This document shows positions 1 through 8,562 of a DNA stretch of 64,000 bases, one piece after another. This DNA is from Halioglobus japonicus (GTDB taxonomy: Bacteria; Pseudomonadota; Gammaproteobacteria; Pseudomonadales; Halieaceae). Both the position numbers and the translations under genes were made by a program. The stretch covers positions 55,113 through 119,112 of the forward strand of contig CACSIL010000001.1 of NCBI GenBank assembly GCA_902705825.1. Direction: 5' to 3'. Position 1 is the stretch's first letter, and each line of letters starts with the position of its first letter. The notes under the pieces are model-generated. The model saw nothing but the letters and a program-made list of their open reading frames with translations, had not been told where the DNA came from and ran no database searches.

Positions 1-189
1 GGCGCGGCGTTCAGTATCCTTTAATACTTCGTAGGCCTCTGCGACCTCTTTGAACTTGTCTTCAGCACCCGCGTCCGGATTCATGTCGGGGTGATATTTT
101 CGTGCGAGCTTGCGGTAGGCCGTTTTTATAGCCTTGGCATCGGCATCGGGCGGTACACTGAGAATCTGGTAGTAGTCTTTAAATTCCAT
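1..189 (-). CDS. cbpA: CbpA-type J-domain co-chaperone (5' part only)
   Basis: Only the first 63 codons lie in the window; the gene runs off the left edge. The visible part is a complete-looking J domain with the HPD tripeptide at residues 33-35 in the context KYHPDMNP, and the opening KDYYQIL is typical of CbpA/DnaJ proteins. J domains stimulate ATP hydrolysis by DnaK; CbpA adds C-terminal substrate-binding domains and binds curved DNA in E. coli. The substrate-binding part and any cbpM partner would be outside the window, so CbpA rather than another DnaJ paralogue is inferred from the close match of the first 40 residues. Confidence 0.75.
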   Translation of the reverse strand, partial: MEFKDYYQILSVPPDADAKAIKTAYRKLARKYHPDMNPDAGAEDKFKEVAEAYEVLKDTERRA

Positions 190-416
190 AGAGCGGTCCA
201 ATCCTGAGAGTGCGGGTCCAACAGCGGCACCGGCCGCCACGCACTCAACATGTTCATCCTATTGTAGCGATTCTGTGGGTATTTCCCATACCCGGGGTTT
301 CTGGATACCCGTTCAAGGTAGAGCATACAGGGTATGCACGGCTAAACCAGCAGTGAGTATATCCGCGCTTGTTTGATATTTGTTCACATAGCACCATACT
401 ATCGGCTTGCCCGCGG

Positions 417-432
417 TGCAGCATGAGCTGCA
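417..432. promoter_or_regulatory. Palindrome upstream of P450 gene
   Basis: TGCAGC-ATGA-GCTGCA is a perfect 6-bp inverted repeat around a 4-nt centre, 31 nt before the P450 start codon. Its size and place fit an operator, but no family consensus is recognised and it could be chance. Confidence 0.25.
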
Positions 433-437
433 TCGTC

Positions 438-456
438 CATAATGATAATGAGAGCA
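438..456 (+). promoter_or_regulatory. Possible Fur-like box before P450 gene
   Basis: CATAATGATAATG matches two consecutive GATAAT hexamers of the classical Fur box at 11 of 12 positions, but the third, inverted hexamer is absent. It lies directly before the start codon of a heme protein, a place where iron control would make sense. This is a pattern match only. Confidence 0.25.
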
Positions 457-463
457 TGCTTGT

Positions 464-1717
464 ATGACAGAGAAATGCCCCTTCCAGTTCGACCTCATGA
501 ACCCCATGACGCATAACGAAAAGCTGCCATTTGAGGCGTTTGCGACACTGCGCCGGGAGTGCCCGGTGTCCTATCAAAGTGGTGCGCCGGAATATGGCGG
601 CGATTTCTGGGCCATTACACGCCGTGAAGACCTGGACTTTGTGTCCAAACACCCCGACAAGTTTTCGTCCAGCGTTAATCTGGCTCACCCATCGCCAGGT
701 GGTGATGATCCTGAGTCGATGGAAATTATGCGCCAGTTAATCATCAATATGGACCCGCCGGACCATATCAAGTATCGGCGTGTTGTCAGCAATGCGTTCA
801 CGCCCAAAGCCGTGGATGCACTGACACTGATTATGAGAGAGTTCGCCAAGAGCATCATCGATAAAGTAGCTGCGCGGGGCGAATGCGAGTTTGTGTCGGA
901 CGTCTCGGCTGAAATGCCCCTGTTTGTTATCTGCGCCTTGATGGAAATGCCAGCGGAGAAACGTCAAACCTTCGCCAGTCTGGTGGATACCATGATTGGT
1001 ATGGACGATCCGGAGCTGGATGTGTCTGCGGAGGATGGGCAGCTCGCAGCGGCAGAAATATTTGGCATAGCGATGGAGCTTGCGGCCAGTCATAAGGAAA
1101 ACCCGCAAGGTGGCACCATCATCGATGCGCTACTCAACGGCGTTGTCGAAGGTGAAACGCTGGATGAATTCCAGTTTTGCACATTCTTTCTGATCTTGAT
1201 CGCCGGAGCGGTTGAAACAACCCGCACCGCCACCAGTCAGGGTATGCGCCTGTTGATTGAACATCCCGAGCAGCACCAGATGCTGATCGACAACCCCGCG
1301 CTGATACCCGATGCGGTGGAAGAAATACTGCGCTTCTATCCGCCGTTTATTCATATGCAGCGCACCGCAACGGAAGATATATCAGTCGGCGGTATGGATA
1401 TCAAAAAAGGCGATATGGTTAAACTGTTTTATCCCTCGGTGAACCACGAAGCTGAGGTCTTTGGTGATGATGCTGACGTATTTGATATCACCCGCACGCA
1501 GCGCATGGCTGATTTGAAGAACCAGCATCGTACGTTTGGTGTTGGACAGCACTTCTGTATCGGCTCCCACCTGGCCCGCAAAGAGCTGTGCATTATGTTC
1601 GAGGAAATTGTGCCGCGCTTGCGCAACCCGAAGCTGGCAGGTGCTCCGCATAACCTGGTGTCCAATTTTATTCCGGGTATCAAGCACATGAAAATCACCT
1701 TCGACCCTGAGCTGTAA
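464..1717 (+). CDS. Cytochrome P450 (class I bacterial type)
   Basis: A soluble 417-residue heme monooxygenase. Landmarks are in the usual order: the I-helix acid/threonine pair in AGAVETTR (247-254, E251/T252), the K-helix ExxR (E287-R290) and the heme-binding loop FGVGQHFCIG (358-367) with C365 as the iron ligand. The early segment NMDPPDHIKYRR (95-106) is typical of actinobacterial and proteobacterial P450s of the CYP107/125/142/153 neighbourhood, many of which hydroxylate steroids, terpenes or alkyl chains; the substrate here is unknown. No ferredoxin or ferredoxin reductase gene is adjacent, so redox partners must be encoded elsewhere. A small membrane-protein gene follows 46 nt downstream on the same strand. 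Confidence 0.93.
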   Translation: MTEKCPFQFDLMNPMTHNEKLPFEAFATLRRECPVSYQSGAPEYGGDFWAITRREDLDFVSKHPDKFSSSVNLAHPSPGGDDPESMEIMRQLIINMDPPDHIKYRRVVSNAFTPKAVDALTLIMREFAKSIIDKVAARGECEFVSDVSAEMPLFVICALMEMPAEKRQTFASLVDTMIGMDDPELDVSAEDGQLAAAEIFGIAMELAASHKENPQGGTIIDALLNGVVEGETLDEFQFCTFFLILIAGAVETTRTATSQGMRLLIEHPEQHQMLIDNPALIPDAVEEILRFYPPFIHMQRTATEDISVGGMDIKKGDMVKLFYPSVNHEAEVFGDDADVFDITRTQRMADLKNQHRTFGVGQHFCIGSHLARKELCIMFEEIVPRLRNPKLAGAPHNLVSNFIPGIKHMKITFDPEL

Positions 1718-1763
1718 TCCCCTCCGGGCAGAACGACTTTCCAACACATGTGAGGCCATGGTT

Positions 1764-2165
1764 ATGTTACAAAAGTTTATCTGGTGGACAGGGTTGTCAG
1801 ATTTTCTGGTTGGCGCGGGTACCTGGGCTGGCGCCATTGGCGTTGCGATGGCGGCTGAGCCGGTAATGGGGCAGTTTGTGCCGCTTATTACCCTGGGTAC
1901 ATTCTTAATGATGGCCGCAGCGCTGTTGATGTGGGCGTCGCAAGATATGAAAAATCGCGCCCCGGTCTTTTTCTGGCAGGGGTTGGTGAGGTTGTCGGCA
2001 GTATCGGCAGTGATTTACGCGGTTCCACACGGGCTCTCTGAACCCTGGGAATATTGGCTGTTGGCGATAGATGGCCCGATTGGTCTGGTCTATGTGTTCG
2101 GTGCAATGAGTGTAACCGGCTGCTCCTTTATTCAGTTACTGGGCTGCAAAACCTCGCCACAATAG
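1764..2165 (+). CDS. Small four-helix membrane protein, unknown
   Basis: About 133 residues, almost entirely hydrophobic, with roughly four membrane-spanning segments (around residues 5-30, 36-57, 66-88 and 95-125). It ends in a short polar tail containing two cysteines. No family is recognised. A start at 1758 is possible, but GAGG at 1752-1755 is only 2 nt from that codon and 8 nt from the ATG at 1764, so the latter is preferred. It follows the P450 closely and may be co-transcribed; no functional link can be shown from sequence. Confidence 0.7.
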   Translation: MLQKFIWWTGLSDFLVGAGTWAGAIGVAMAAEPVMGQFVPLITLGTFLMMAAALLMWASQDMKNRAPVFFWQGLVRLSAVSAVIYAVPHGLSEPWEYWLLAIDGPIGLVYVFGAMSVTGCSFIQLLGCKTSPQ

Positions 2166-2193
2166 CGGCGGGCTTACACCATCAGCCGTTGAT

Positions 2194-3258
2194 TTATGTC
2201 CAGCCCCTTCTCTTGAAGTAGAGAAAAAGCGTGCACGAAGTGGTGATAAATACCAGCCATACAGCGGGATAAGCCCAGTGCCAACTGAGCTCAGGCATCC
2301 ATTCGAAATTCATTCCGTATATGCCGGTAATGAAAGTGAGTGGGATGAAAATCGATGAAAATACGGTGAGCACTTTCATGACCTCGTTCAGCCGACTGCT
2401 GATGCTTGATAGGTAGATTTCAAGCAAACTGGAGAGAATGTCTCGGTGTGTTTCTATCGATTCAATGATGCGCAGTACATGGTCGTGTACATCTCTGAGA
2501 TAGATTCTCGTGTTCGGATCGATCAACTCTGATTCACTGCGCAAAAGCCCTGCCGTCAGATCTCGCACCGGCGAAATAAATCGCCGCATCCTGATGACCT
2601 CGAGCTTGATCCCGTGGATTTTCTCAAGCAATTCCGGAGTGGGTAACGTGAAGATCTCATCCTCGACAGTGATAAGTGTTTCTTCAAGTTGATCCATAAT
2701 GTCGAAATTGAGATCAATGATGGCATCCAGCACTGCGTACATCAGGTAGTCCGTGCCCATACGCCTGATGCGGCCTCTACCGTTCTCCAGGCGTTTCATA
2801 ACTGGATCCAGCAGGGAGTCGGCCTTCTCCTTGAACGTAAAGACAATGTCTTTGAAGATCACCAGACTGACCTGCTCTTTCACTATGGAAAACTCCCCTT
2901 CCTCCGGCAGCAGGCATTTCAAAACAACAAAGAGGTAGTCGTCGTGTTCCTCAAACTTTGGGCGCTGATGCGTGTTCAGAATATCTTCAAGTACCAGTGG
3001 GTGAATGTTGAAATGCTGTCCGATGGACTCGACGATACTGGCATCTGCCAGGCCTTCAACAATCACCCAGGTGAGTGATTGTTTGTCGCGGTATGGCAAC
3101 ACCTCTTCGAGCGAGGAGACGAGCCGTTTTTCATAGTTTGCATGATCGTAGTCAACCAGCGTGATATGGCTGTCGGCCTGGTGAACACTGCCGACGTGTA
3201 TAAGTGAGCCGGGCCCCAGGCCTTTCTTCTCGGATGCGTACTTAAGGGAGGTAGTCAT
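2194..3258 (-). CDS. corA: CorA-family Mg2+/Co2+ transporter
   Basis: A 354-residue inner-membrane channel-type divalent cation transporter. The C-terminus carries the two CorA helices with the signature GMN at 315-317 in the loop (TGIYGMNFEWMPE), followed by the second helix and a short basic tail. The long N-terminal part is the acidic cytosolic funnel domain, with the usual VLEDILNTHQRPK-like stretch near residue 90. CorA forms pentamers that admit Mg2+ (and Co2+/Ni2+) down the membrane potential. The gene sits 24 nt downstream of the YiiX-like gene on the same strand, suggesting co-transcription. Confidence 0.95.
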   Translation of the reverse strand: MTTSLKYASEKKGLGPGSLIHVGSVHQADSHITLVDYDHANYEKRLVSSLEEVLPYRDKQSLTWVIVEGLADASIVESIGQHFNIHPLVLEDILNTHQRPKFEEHDDYLFVVLKCLLPEEGEFSIVKEQVSLVIFKDIVFTFKEKADSLLDPVMKRLENGRGRIRRMGTDYLMYAVLDAIIDLNFDIMDQLEETLITVEDEIFTLPTPELLEKIHGIKLEVIRMRRFISPVRDLTAGLLRSESELIDPNTRIYLRDVHDHVLRIIESIETHRDILSSLLEIYLSSISSRLNEVMKVLTVFSSIFIPLTFITGIYGMNFEWMPELSWHWAYPAVWLVFITTSCTLFLYFKRRGWT

Positions 3259-3282
3259 AGGCGGAATCCGGTGACAAAAGGG

Positions 3283-4020
3283 TTAACTGAACCAGCGTAT
3301 CTTTTTGTAATTAAAGTTGCCCTTGATCGTGGGTTTGACGATCTCAAAGTAGGGCGATAAATCAAAGTCTCGCGGGGTGAAATGGCTGAAATGCCTGGAC
3401 TCCAGTATGTCCTCGTCGCATTGGGCCGGGACATCGCCCTCGCTCACCTGCCGAAGCTGTGGAAGAATTGGGTACTTGATCGACTGGAATGCCTGCGCGA
3501 TCAGTGTAGAGCAAACGGCCTTGGTGGGGTCGCCACTGCCGAATGCGATCAAATGTCGTCGGTACTTCGGCGGCACCGGTGGCGTAGGGAGCAGGTAGCG
3601 AACAAGATCCAGAATGTTTCTGGTATCGTACTGGTGTCCCAGACGCTCAAGGCAAAATGCAATTGTAGCCATTTTGTCGTCTTCAGTGAGATTGGCTGCT
3701 CTGCAAATGCGTAGGTTGTATCCGTCATATTTTGATAGAGGGGAGCGAATCACACCTTCTACCAGATCAGCTTCGACGACAAACCGCTGGCCATCTTCAT
3801 CGACCCCCGCGTACATACACACGTGAGACCAGGTGGACTGGGTCAGGTATTTTATCGCGGTGCTGACACGGCTGTTCCCTTCGACCAGAAGCAGATCGCC
3901 CGGTTCCAGGGATTTGTCCAACTGTTCCTGAGTGAGCACCGAGAAACGCTCATAGTTGCGATGAGGCCTGGTCAGAAATCGCGCCAGGTACGTTCCAATC
4001 TGCCGTTGAATAATGTTCAT
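3283..4020 (-). CDS. YiiX/YebB-like permuted NlpC/P60 cysteine hydrolase
   Basis: About 245 residues. It opens its core with PGDLLLVEG (39-47), then STWSHVCMYAG with H66, and later AVCSTLIAQAF with C170. The order His before Cys is that of circularly permuted NlpC/P60 papain-fold enzymes (YiiX/YebB group), which cleave amide or ester bonds in peptides or lipids. No signal peptide is visible, so it is probably cytoplasmic or peripherally attached. The frame extends upstream to a TTG at 4062, but neither start has a clear ribosome-binding site; the ATG at 4020 is preferred. It is followed by corA 24 nt downstream; the connection is unexplained. Confidence 0.75.
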   Translation of the reverse strand: MNIIQRQIGTYLARFLTRPHRNYERFSVLTQEQLDKSLEPGDLLLVEGNSRVSTAIKYLTQSTWSHVCMYAGVDEDGQRFVVEADLVEGVIRSPLSKYDGYNLRICRAANLTEDDKMATIAFCLERLGHQYDTRNILDLVRYLLPTPPVPPKYRRHLIAFGSGDPTKAVCSTLIAQAFQSIKYPILPQLRQVSEGDVPAQCDEDILESRHFSHFTPRDFDLSPYFEIVKPTIKGNFNYKKIRWFS

Positions 4021-4291
4021 ATCATGTCGGGTCGGGTGCGTATAGAACAGGATTGACGTCAATCAAGCATAGAGTGCTGCCAGTGAAAAATCTACGGCTG
4101 GAATGTGCAGCGTAAGTTCTCCCGCCGCTGTGAGTAATGCGTCCTTGCTAATCCCTTTGATCTAGCGCAAGCATCGGTACATTTGCTATGTAATGCATGA
4201 TGGAAAATCTTGATTATTCGGCTACACTGGTGGACAGCCGTGTTGTCTGCGGAGCGGGATCATAAAACTAAATGGTAGGGAGAGACTAGTA

Positions 4292-4996
4292 ATGGCAACG
4301 ACTAAAGCTAGAGCAAAATCCAAATCCAAATCTAAAGCCAAGACCACTCGTAAACGTCCGGCGAAAAAGGCTGCAAGCAAAGCCGCTTTGAATCTCGGGA
4401 AGTACATGGACGAGATTAAAATCGGAAACTATTCCTGGGATGATGTCCTGAAAAGTACCGGCAAAAACATGGATGCCGTCGCGCAAGCAAACCGCGCTAT
4501 TATCGATGGATACTCGGATATTGCTAAACGCCAGTATGAAATGCTCAAGGGCTTACTACAGGAGCTGCGCAAAGTCAGAGGTGACCGCGACGCGGTGGTG
4601 AAAGAGTTAAAGCGTGTGATCGAGCGCGCTAAGAAAGATGCTCAGGCGCTGCAGAAAATGGCGAGTAGCACGAACTCCAAAGCGCAGAAAATCGTGAAGA
4701 AACGCGCGGATGCCAATCTGAAGGCCTGGAAGATGCTGGTTTCAGAAGCGAAGAAATCGGCCAGCGATAATATCTCTGCGATCGAAGAGACTGTTACCGG
4801 GAAGAAATCTTCGAGCAAGAAGAAAGCTTCAAGCAAGAAAAAAGCTTCGGCCAAGAAAAAGTCGCCAGCCAAGAAGAAGGCTGCGGCTAAAAAGAAAGCT
4901 CCAGCTAAGAAGAAGGCTGCTGCCAAGAAGAAGGCCCCGGCCAAGAAAAAGTCGCCAGCTAAGAGGAAGGCTGCGGCGAAAAGAAAGTCCGCCTAG
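4292..4996 (+). CDS. PhaF-like phasin with histone H1-like tails
   Basis: 234 residues in three parts. Residues 4-30 are a basic tail rich in Lys, Ser and Ala. Residues 35-168 are helical and resemble a phasin core: NMDAVAQANRAIIDGYSDIA (59-78) followed by RQYEMLKGLL matches the way phasins begin their amphipathic helix. Residues 171-234 are nearly pure SPAKKK/AAAKKK pentads like histone H1. The phasin core plus basic tail is the architecture of Pseudomonas PhaF, which coats polyhydroxyalkanoate granules and binds DNA, distributing granules to daughter cells. Here there is also a basic N-terminal tail. AGGGAGAG lies about 8 nt before the ATG. No PHA synthase is visible in the window, so an AlgP/HctB-like nucleoid protein remains the alternative. 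Confidence 0.7.
   Translation: MATTKARAKSKSKSKAKTTRKRPAKKAASKAALNLGKYMDEIKIGNYSWDDVLKSTGKNMDAVAQANRAIIDGYSDIAKRQYEMLKGLLQELRKVRGDRDAVVKELKRVIERAKKDAQALQKMASSTNSKAQKIVKKRADANLKAWKMLVSEAKKSASDNISAIEETVTGKKSSSKKKASSKKKASAKKKSPAKKKAAAKKKAPAKKKAAAKKKAPAKKKSPAKRKAAAKRKSA
4800..4993 (+). repeat. Tandem 15-nt coding repeat (SPAKK/AAAKK pentads)
   Basis: About a dozen degenerate 15-nt units, each coding a (S/A)(P/A)AKK-type pentad, form the 3' end of the phasin-like gene. Synonymous changes between units show the repeat is old rather than freshly expanded. Such tracts can vary in length between strains. Confidence 0.8.
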
Positions 4997-5019
4997 CGAT
5001 TGGCGATCCGCAATCTGAC

Positions 5020-5055
5020 AAGGGCATCTTCGTAACGACATTCGAAGATGCCCTT
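5020..5055 (+). terminator. Perfect 13-bp hairpin after phasin-like gene
   Basis: AAGGGCATCTTCG and its exact complement CGAAGATGCCCTT flank a 10-nt loop, 24 nt after the stop codon. The stem is strong, but no T-run follows, so it may end transcription weakly or protect the 3' end of the mRNA. Confidence 0.55.
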
Positions 5056-5290
5056 CGATGATAGTTTAAGACACAGTGCAGGTGTCGCCTGTATCGATTG
5101 ACCCTCTGGTCACCCCCCGTACACCCCAGAGCACATTTAGTAACAAACTCACCACTCACGTGCGAGACTGGCTGTTGCAGACTGCGTTAGCCCCCGCGTT
5201 TTGAATACCTTGAGTACCGCCAGCGCCACCCTATATACTTCGCCTGTTCGCTGTTCCTCCCTCTAGCCAGAGACCCTCACCCTTTGATGA

Positions 5291-6238
5291 ATGAATATGA
5301 ACAGTGGGACGCAGCTATTCGAAGCGGCAGGCCGCATGAGTAGAGATCCTCTGTCTACCGCAGTCCCTTTTGCTATCGCCTGTACCGGCATTGCCACATT
5401 TGCTGGTATGGATGTCCTTATGAAAGGGCTCGCAATTGAAATGGGCGCATACAATGCGCTGTTTTGGCGTACCTGTATCTCCCTGCTGATTGCGAGTTCG
5501 TTGTTCTTTTGGAAGCGCGCACGGTGGCCGCGCACTGACGTTATCCGATTACATGTCTGGCGCGGGCTGGTGACATCCCTGATGGCGTTTCTGTTTTTCT
5601 GGGGGCTGGCCTATGTACCGCTGGCGGAAGCTATTGGCTTGTCTTTTATCGCGCCGCTTATCGCGCTGTATCTGGCGGCAGCCATGCTTAAAGAAAAAAT
5701 TGGTGAGACAGCGATAGTCGCGTCGCTTATTGGTTTTGCGGGTGCGATGGTTATCGTCGGGGGGCGTTGGGGGGGTGATTACAGCGAGGATGTAGGCCGG
5801 GGGATCGTTGCCATTCTGCTATCCGCTGTCCTCTATGCCTACAACCTTATACTACAGCGTCAGCAGGCGCTGCTCGCCAAACCGATAGAGATAGCGTTCT
5901 TTCAGAACGCAACCATGCTCACAGTGTATCTCTGTATAGCGCCTTTCTTTGCTGTTGTACCGGCATTGCATTCCCTGCCGAATCTAGCCGGCGCGGCCGT
6001 CCTTGGCATGACCTCACTGCTGTTACTTTCCTGGGCCTACGCACGAGCGGAAGCCAGGATACTCATCCCTGTTGAATACACTGCGTTTGTGTGGGCGGCA
6101 TTGTTTGGTTGGCTGGTATTTGATGAAGTGGTTACTGTCGCCACACTGGGCGGAACGGCACTGATTGTCATTGCGTGTCTGATTGCAGCGCGACAAAAAT
6201 CCGGTCCGGTTGACCATATTGAGACAACGGCGGTTTAG
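5291..6238 (+). CDS. EamA/DMT-superfamily exporter
   Basis: 315 residues with ten predicted membrane helices arranged as two EamA repeats of five, the fold of drug/metabolite exporters such as RhtA and YdcZ-like proteins. The first repeat begins around residue 25 and the second near residue 165. The motif-like stretch PLAEAIGLSFIAPL in helix 4 is typical of EamA repeats. Substrate cannot be read. The START-domain gene begins 3 nt after its stop codon, so the two are almost certainly co-transcribed. In-frame ATG codons at 5297 and 5336 are alternative starts; none has a strong ribosome-binding site. Confidence 0.85.
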   Translation: MNMNSGTQLFEAAGRMSRDPLSTAVPFAIACTGIATFAGMDVLMKGLAIEMGAYNALFWRTCISLLIASSLFFWKRARWPRTDVIRLHVWRGLVTSLMAFLFFWGLAYVPLAEAIGLSFIAPLIALYLAAAMLKEKIGETAIVASLIGFAGAMVIVGGRWGGDYSEDVGRGIVAILLSAVLYAYNLILQRQQALLAKPIEIAFFQNATMLTVYLCIAPFFAVVPALHSLPNLAGAAVLGMTSLLLLSWAYARAEARILIPVEYTAFVWAALFGWLVFDEVVTVATLGGTALIVIACLIAARQKSGPVDHIETTAV

Positions 6239-6241
6239 GCG

Positions 6242-6919
6242 GTGTTCAGAGCCAGACAATCGCCACAGATTGCTTTGCCAGCGCTGCTGTTGGCCCTGTT
6301 TCTCGCAACGCCTGTAATGGCGCAGGACTGGACGCTTGTGTATGCCTCCGACAACTTGCGTGTGCTGCAGCGCAACTATGCTGGCTCAGAGCTGGACGAG
6401 ATAAAGGGTGTCGTGCGGGTAAAAGCCTCGTTGAACGCGGTGATGGCACTGCTCAAGGATGCATCATTCAATCAGCACTGGGTTTACCGCAGCGGGGGTG
6501 CGCGTATTCTCGAGGAATCCGGGTACGCGCAGGCCTACGTCTACGGGGTGGTTGATGCACCGCTGCCGATGAGTGATCGCGACACCGTGGTGCGGTTCGA
6601 TTACCAACAGAATCCGCTGACAAAGGAGATCACCGTCACCATCACCAATGTGCCCGATTTTATTGAACCGCAGGAGGGGCTTGTCCGCGTGCCTGATATG
6701 GGCGGCCATTGGCACCTGAAACCCGAAGCAGATGGCTGGGTAGAAGTGACCTACCAGATCTATGGCGATCCCGGTGGCTGGATTCCGGCCTGGTTGGCTA
6801 ACCACGCCGCGGTGTTGTCGGTGAAGCATAGCCTGGCCAATCTCATCGAGGCTGTGCCTCGCTACGCGAATGCCCGCAGTGAGTTTGTCGCAGAGCCAGG
6901 GCAGCCCAGTGGCCAATAG
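6242..6919 (+). CDS. Secreted START-domain lipid-binding protein
   Basis: 225 residues starting at GTG. Residues 1-28 form a signal peptide ending ATPVMAQ, so the protein is periplasmic. The rest reads as a StAR-related lipid-transfer domain: DWTLVYASDNLRVLQR at the start, then the VRVKASLNAVMALL and SDRDTVVRF elements, and a long C-terminal helix. START domains bind a lipid or other hydrophobic ligand in a deep groove. The gene lies 3 nt downstream of the EamA exporter, hinting that the two handle a common hydrophobic compound; that is inference. Confidence 0.85.
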   Translation: MFRARQSPQIALPALLLALFLATPVMAQDWTLVYASDNLRVLQRNYAGSELDEIKGVVRVKASLNAVMALLKDASFNQHWVYRSGGARILEESGYAQAYVYGVVDAPLPMSDRDTVVRFDYQQNPLTKEITVTITNVPDFIEPQEGLVRVPDMGGHWHLKPEADGWVEVTYQIYGDPGGWIPAWLANHAAVLSVKHSLANLIEAVPRYANARSEFVAEPGQPSGQ

Positions 6920-6925
6920 TGTCCG

Positions 6926-7555
6926 CTAGCGCACATAACCCATGATGGTAATGAAGTGACAGGCGGAGCCTGCCAGCACAAAAAAATGCCAGATGCCGTG
7001 TGCGTGGGTCAGCCATTTCAGTTTGTCGACAATATAGAAAACGATACCAACAGTGTAAGCGAGCCCTCCTGCTACCAGCCACATAAACCCTGCTTCCGGC
7101 AGACCAGCTTGCAGGCTGGCCAGATCCAGTGAGCATGCCCAGCCCATGGCAAGGTAAATAATCAGTTGGCAAACCTTTACCGCCGTGCCTGACAGCAGTA
7201 TTTCCGAGAGTGTTCCGACAACCGCCAGTATCCAGACCAGGCTGAGAATTATGGTGCCACTTGCGTTGTCGACACTGACCAGCATCAGCGGTGTGTAAGT
7301 GCCCGCTATCAGCAGGTAGATGGAGATATGATCCAATAGTTTGAAAACACGTTTGATTCCGGGAGCCTGGAAGCTGTGATACAGGGTCGACATCGCATAC
7401 AGCAGCACCAGTGTCAGCCCGAACACGCTGAAACCCACTATCATGCGTGGGTCTCCGGTTTCGATGCTGATCGTCAGCAGGGCGCCAAATGCAATCAGTG
7501 AGAATACGGCACCTACCAGGTGACTAATGCTGTTGAGTTTTTCGCCGTAGTACAT
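6926..7555 (-). CDS. Hemolysin III / PAQR-family membrane protein
   Basis: 209 residues with seven membrane helices. The PAQR/HlyIII metal-site elements are present: SHLVGA near residue 12, LDHISIYLLIAGTYTP around 73-88 and HAHGIWHFFVLAGSACHF near the C-terminus, which together supply the Zn-binding Ser/Asp/His cluster. Family members in eukaryotes (adiponectin receptors) are ceramidases; bacterial TrhA homologues affect membrane-lipid homeostasis. The gene converges on the START gene with only 6 nt between the stop codons. Confidence 0.9.
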   Translation of the reverse strand: MYYGEKLNSISHLVGAVFSLIAFGALLTISIETGDPRMIVGFSVFGLTLVLLYAMSTLYHSFQAPGIKRVFKLLDHISIYLLIAGTYTPLMLVSVDNASGTIILSLVWILAVVGTLSEILLSGTAVKVCQLIIYLAMGWACSLDLASLQAGLPEAGFMWLVAGGLAYTVGIVFYIVDKLKWLTHAHGIWHFFVLAGSACHFITIMGYVR

Positions 7556-7625
7556 TTGTGCTAGTTTTCTCTAGTGATTGACCCAAGACAGCCAGCCCAA
7601 TTCGATACCGACCACCTGAGTAGCC

Positions 7626-8462
7626 ATGTTAAACACTGAAACAGCGGACAGGAAGCGCTATCTGGGCACGATGCTGGCAAGGCACTGGCGGATGACATCG
7701 CGGTTGTTTGTCAGCCTCGTTTGCGCCTGCATGATATTCGCATGTGCGTCACCCGGTAAGACGCCGACTGCTGGGCCGCAGGCAGAGGCAGCGCTCACAC
7801 CTTCGAGTCGCGAGGGTGAAAATCGCACGGTAGCGCTGTTGGGCGCTACAGGCATGGTGGGCGACTATCTGTTGCGAGAGGCGCTGGCGCGCGGTTACAG
7901 CGTGCGGGTGCTGGCTCGCACGCCTGCCAAGCTCGATGAGTTTGCCGGCCAGATTACCATCGTGCCCGGTGATGCCCGCGATCCCACTGCCATCGCTTCG
8001 CTAGTTAGTGGCAGTGATGTGGTAATCAGTGCACTGGGCCCTGTCCGGGGCGATGGTGAGGCGGCTCGCACCATCAATACCACCGCTACTCACAATGTGT
8101 TGCAGGCTATGCACAGTGCAGAGGTCTCGCAATACCTGGTGGTCTCCGGAGCCGCGGTTGTGATGCCCGGTGATCAGCGCGATCTGCTGGGGTGGTGGAT
8201 ACGCACACTGGCGCGCGTGGGATTAGCGGCTGCGTTGCAGGACAAGCAGGCCGAATATGAGCTGCTCGCGGCCAGCGATACCGATTGGGTGCTGGTGCGC
8301 TGCCCGTTGATAGATCCACAGGCCTATCGCCAAGAGCCAATGGTGTCGACACTCACCCCTCCTGCTTTTCGGGTGCGCGCCGGTGAGGTGTCCCGGTTTA
8401 TCTTTGAGCAGATTGATGCCCAACAATTTGTGCGTCAGGGGCCCTTTCTCGGCAGTCGATGA
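7626..8462 (+). CDS. NmrA-like NAD(P)-binding protein with lipoprotein-type leader
   Basis: 278 residues from the first ATG. Residues 70-79 carry the Rossmann motif GATGMVG of atypical short-chain dehydrogenases (NAD(P)H-binding, NmrA/SDR_a5 type), followed by VRVLARTPAKL and GDARD, which read the dinucleotide ribose. Unusually, the domain is preceded by a hydrophobic leader ending IFAC-A with a lipobox cysteine at residue 40, and a second ATG at 7692 would give a clean lipoprotein signal peptide. If this leader works, the domain would sit outside the cytoplasm, where NAD(P) is scarce. No catalytic YxxxK is seen, as usual for NmrA-like proteins. Confidence 0.8.
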   Translation: MLNTETADRKRYLGTMLARHWRMTSRLFVSLVCACMIFACASPGKTPTAGPQAEAALTPSSREGENRTVALLGATGMVGDYLLREALARGYSVRVLARTPAKLDEFAGQITIVPGDARDPTAIASLVSGSDVVISALGPVRGDGEAARTINTTATHNVLQAMHSAEVSQYLVVSGAAVVMPGDQRDLLGWWIRTLARVGLAAALQDKQAEYELLAASDTDWVLVRCPLIDPQAYRQEPMVSTLTPPAFRVRAGEVSRFIFEQIDAQQFVRQGPFLGSR

Positions 8463-8562
8463 GACGTGGCGCGTCAGCCGTTTTCGCAGGATGACGAGCT
8501 GGTTGGCCGGCGCAATATGACATAGACTGCCCGGGTTCTGTGCTGAAATACGCTATTCCGTC

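Noticed and set aside
4642..4944. Minus-strand frame coding repeats of AFFLAGAFFLA
   Set aside because: It is the mirror image of the lysine-rich repeat of the phasin-like gene and has no ribosome-binding site.
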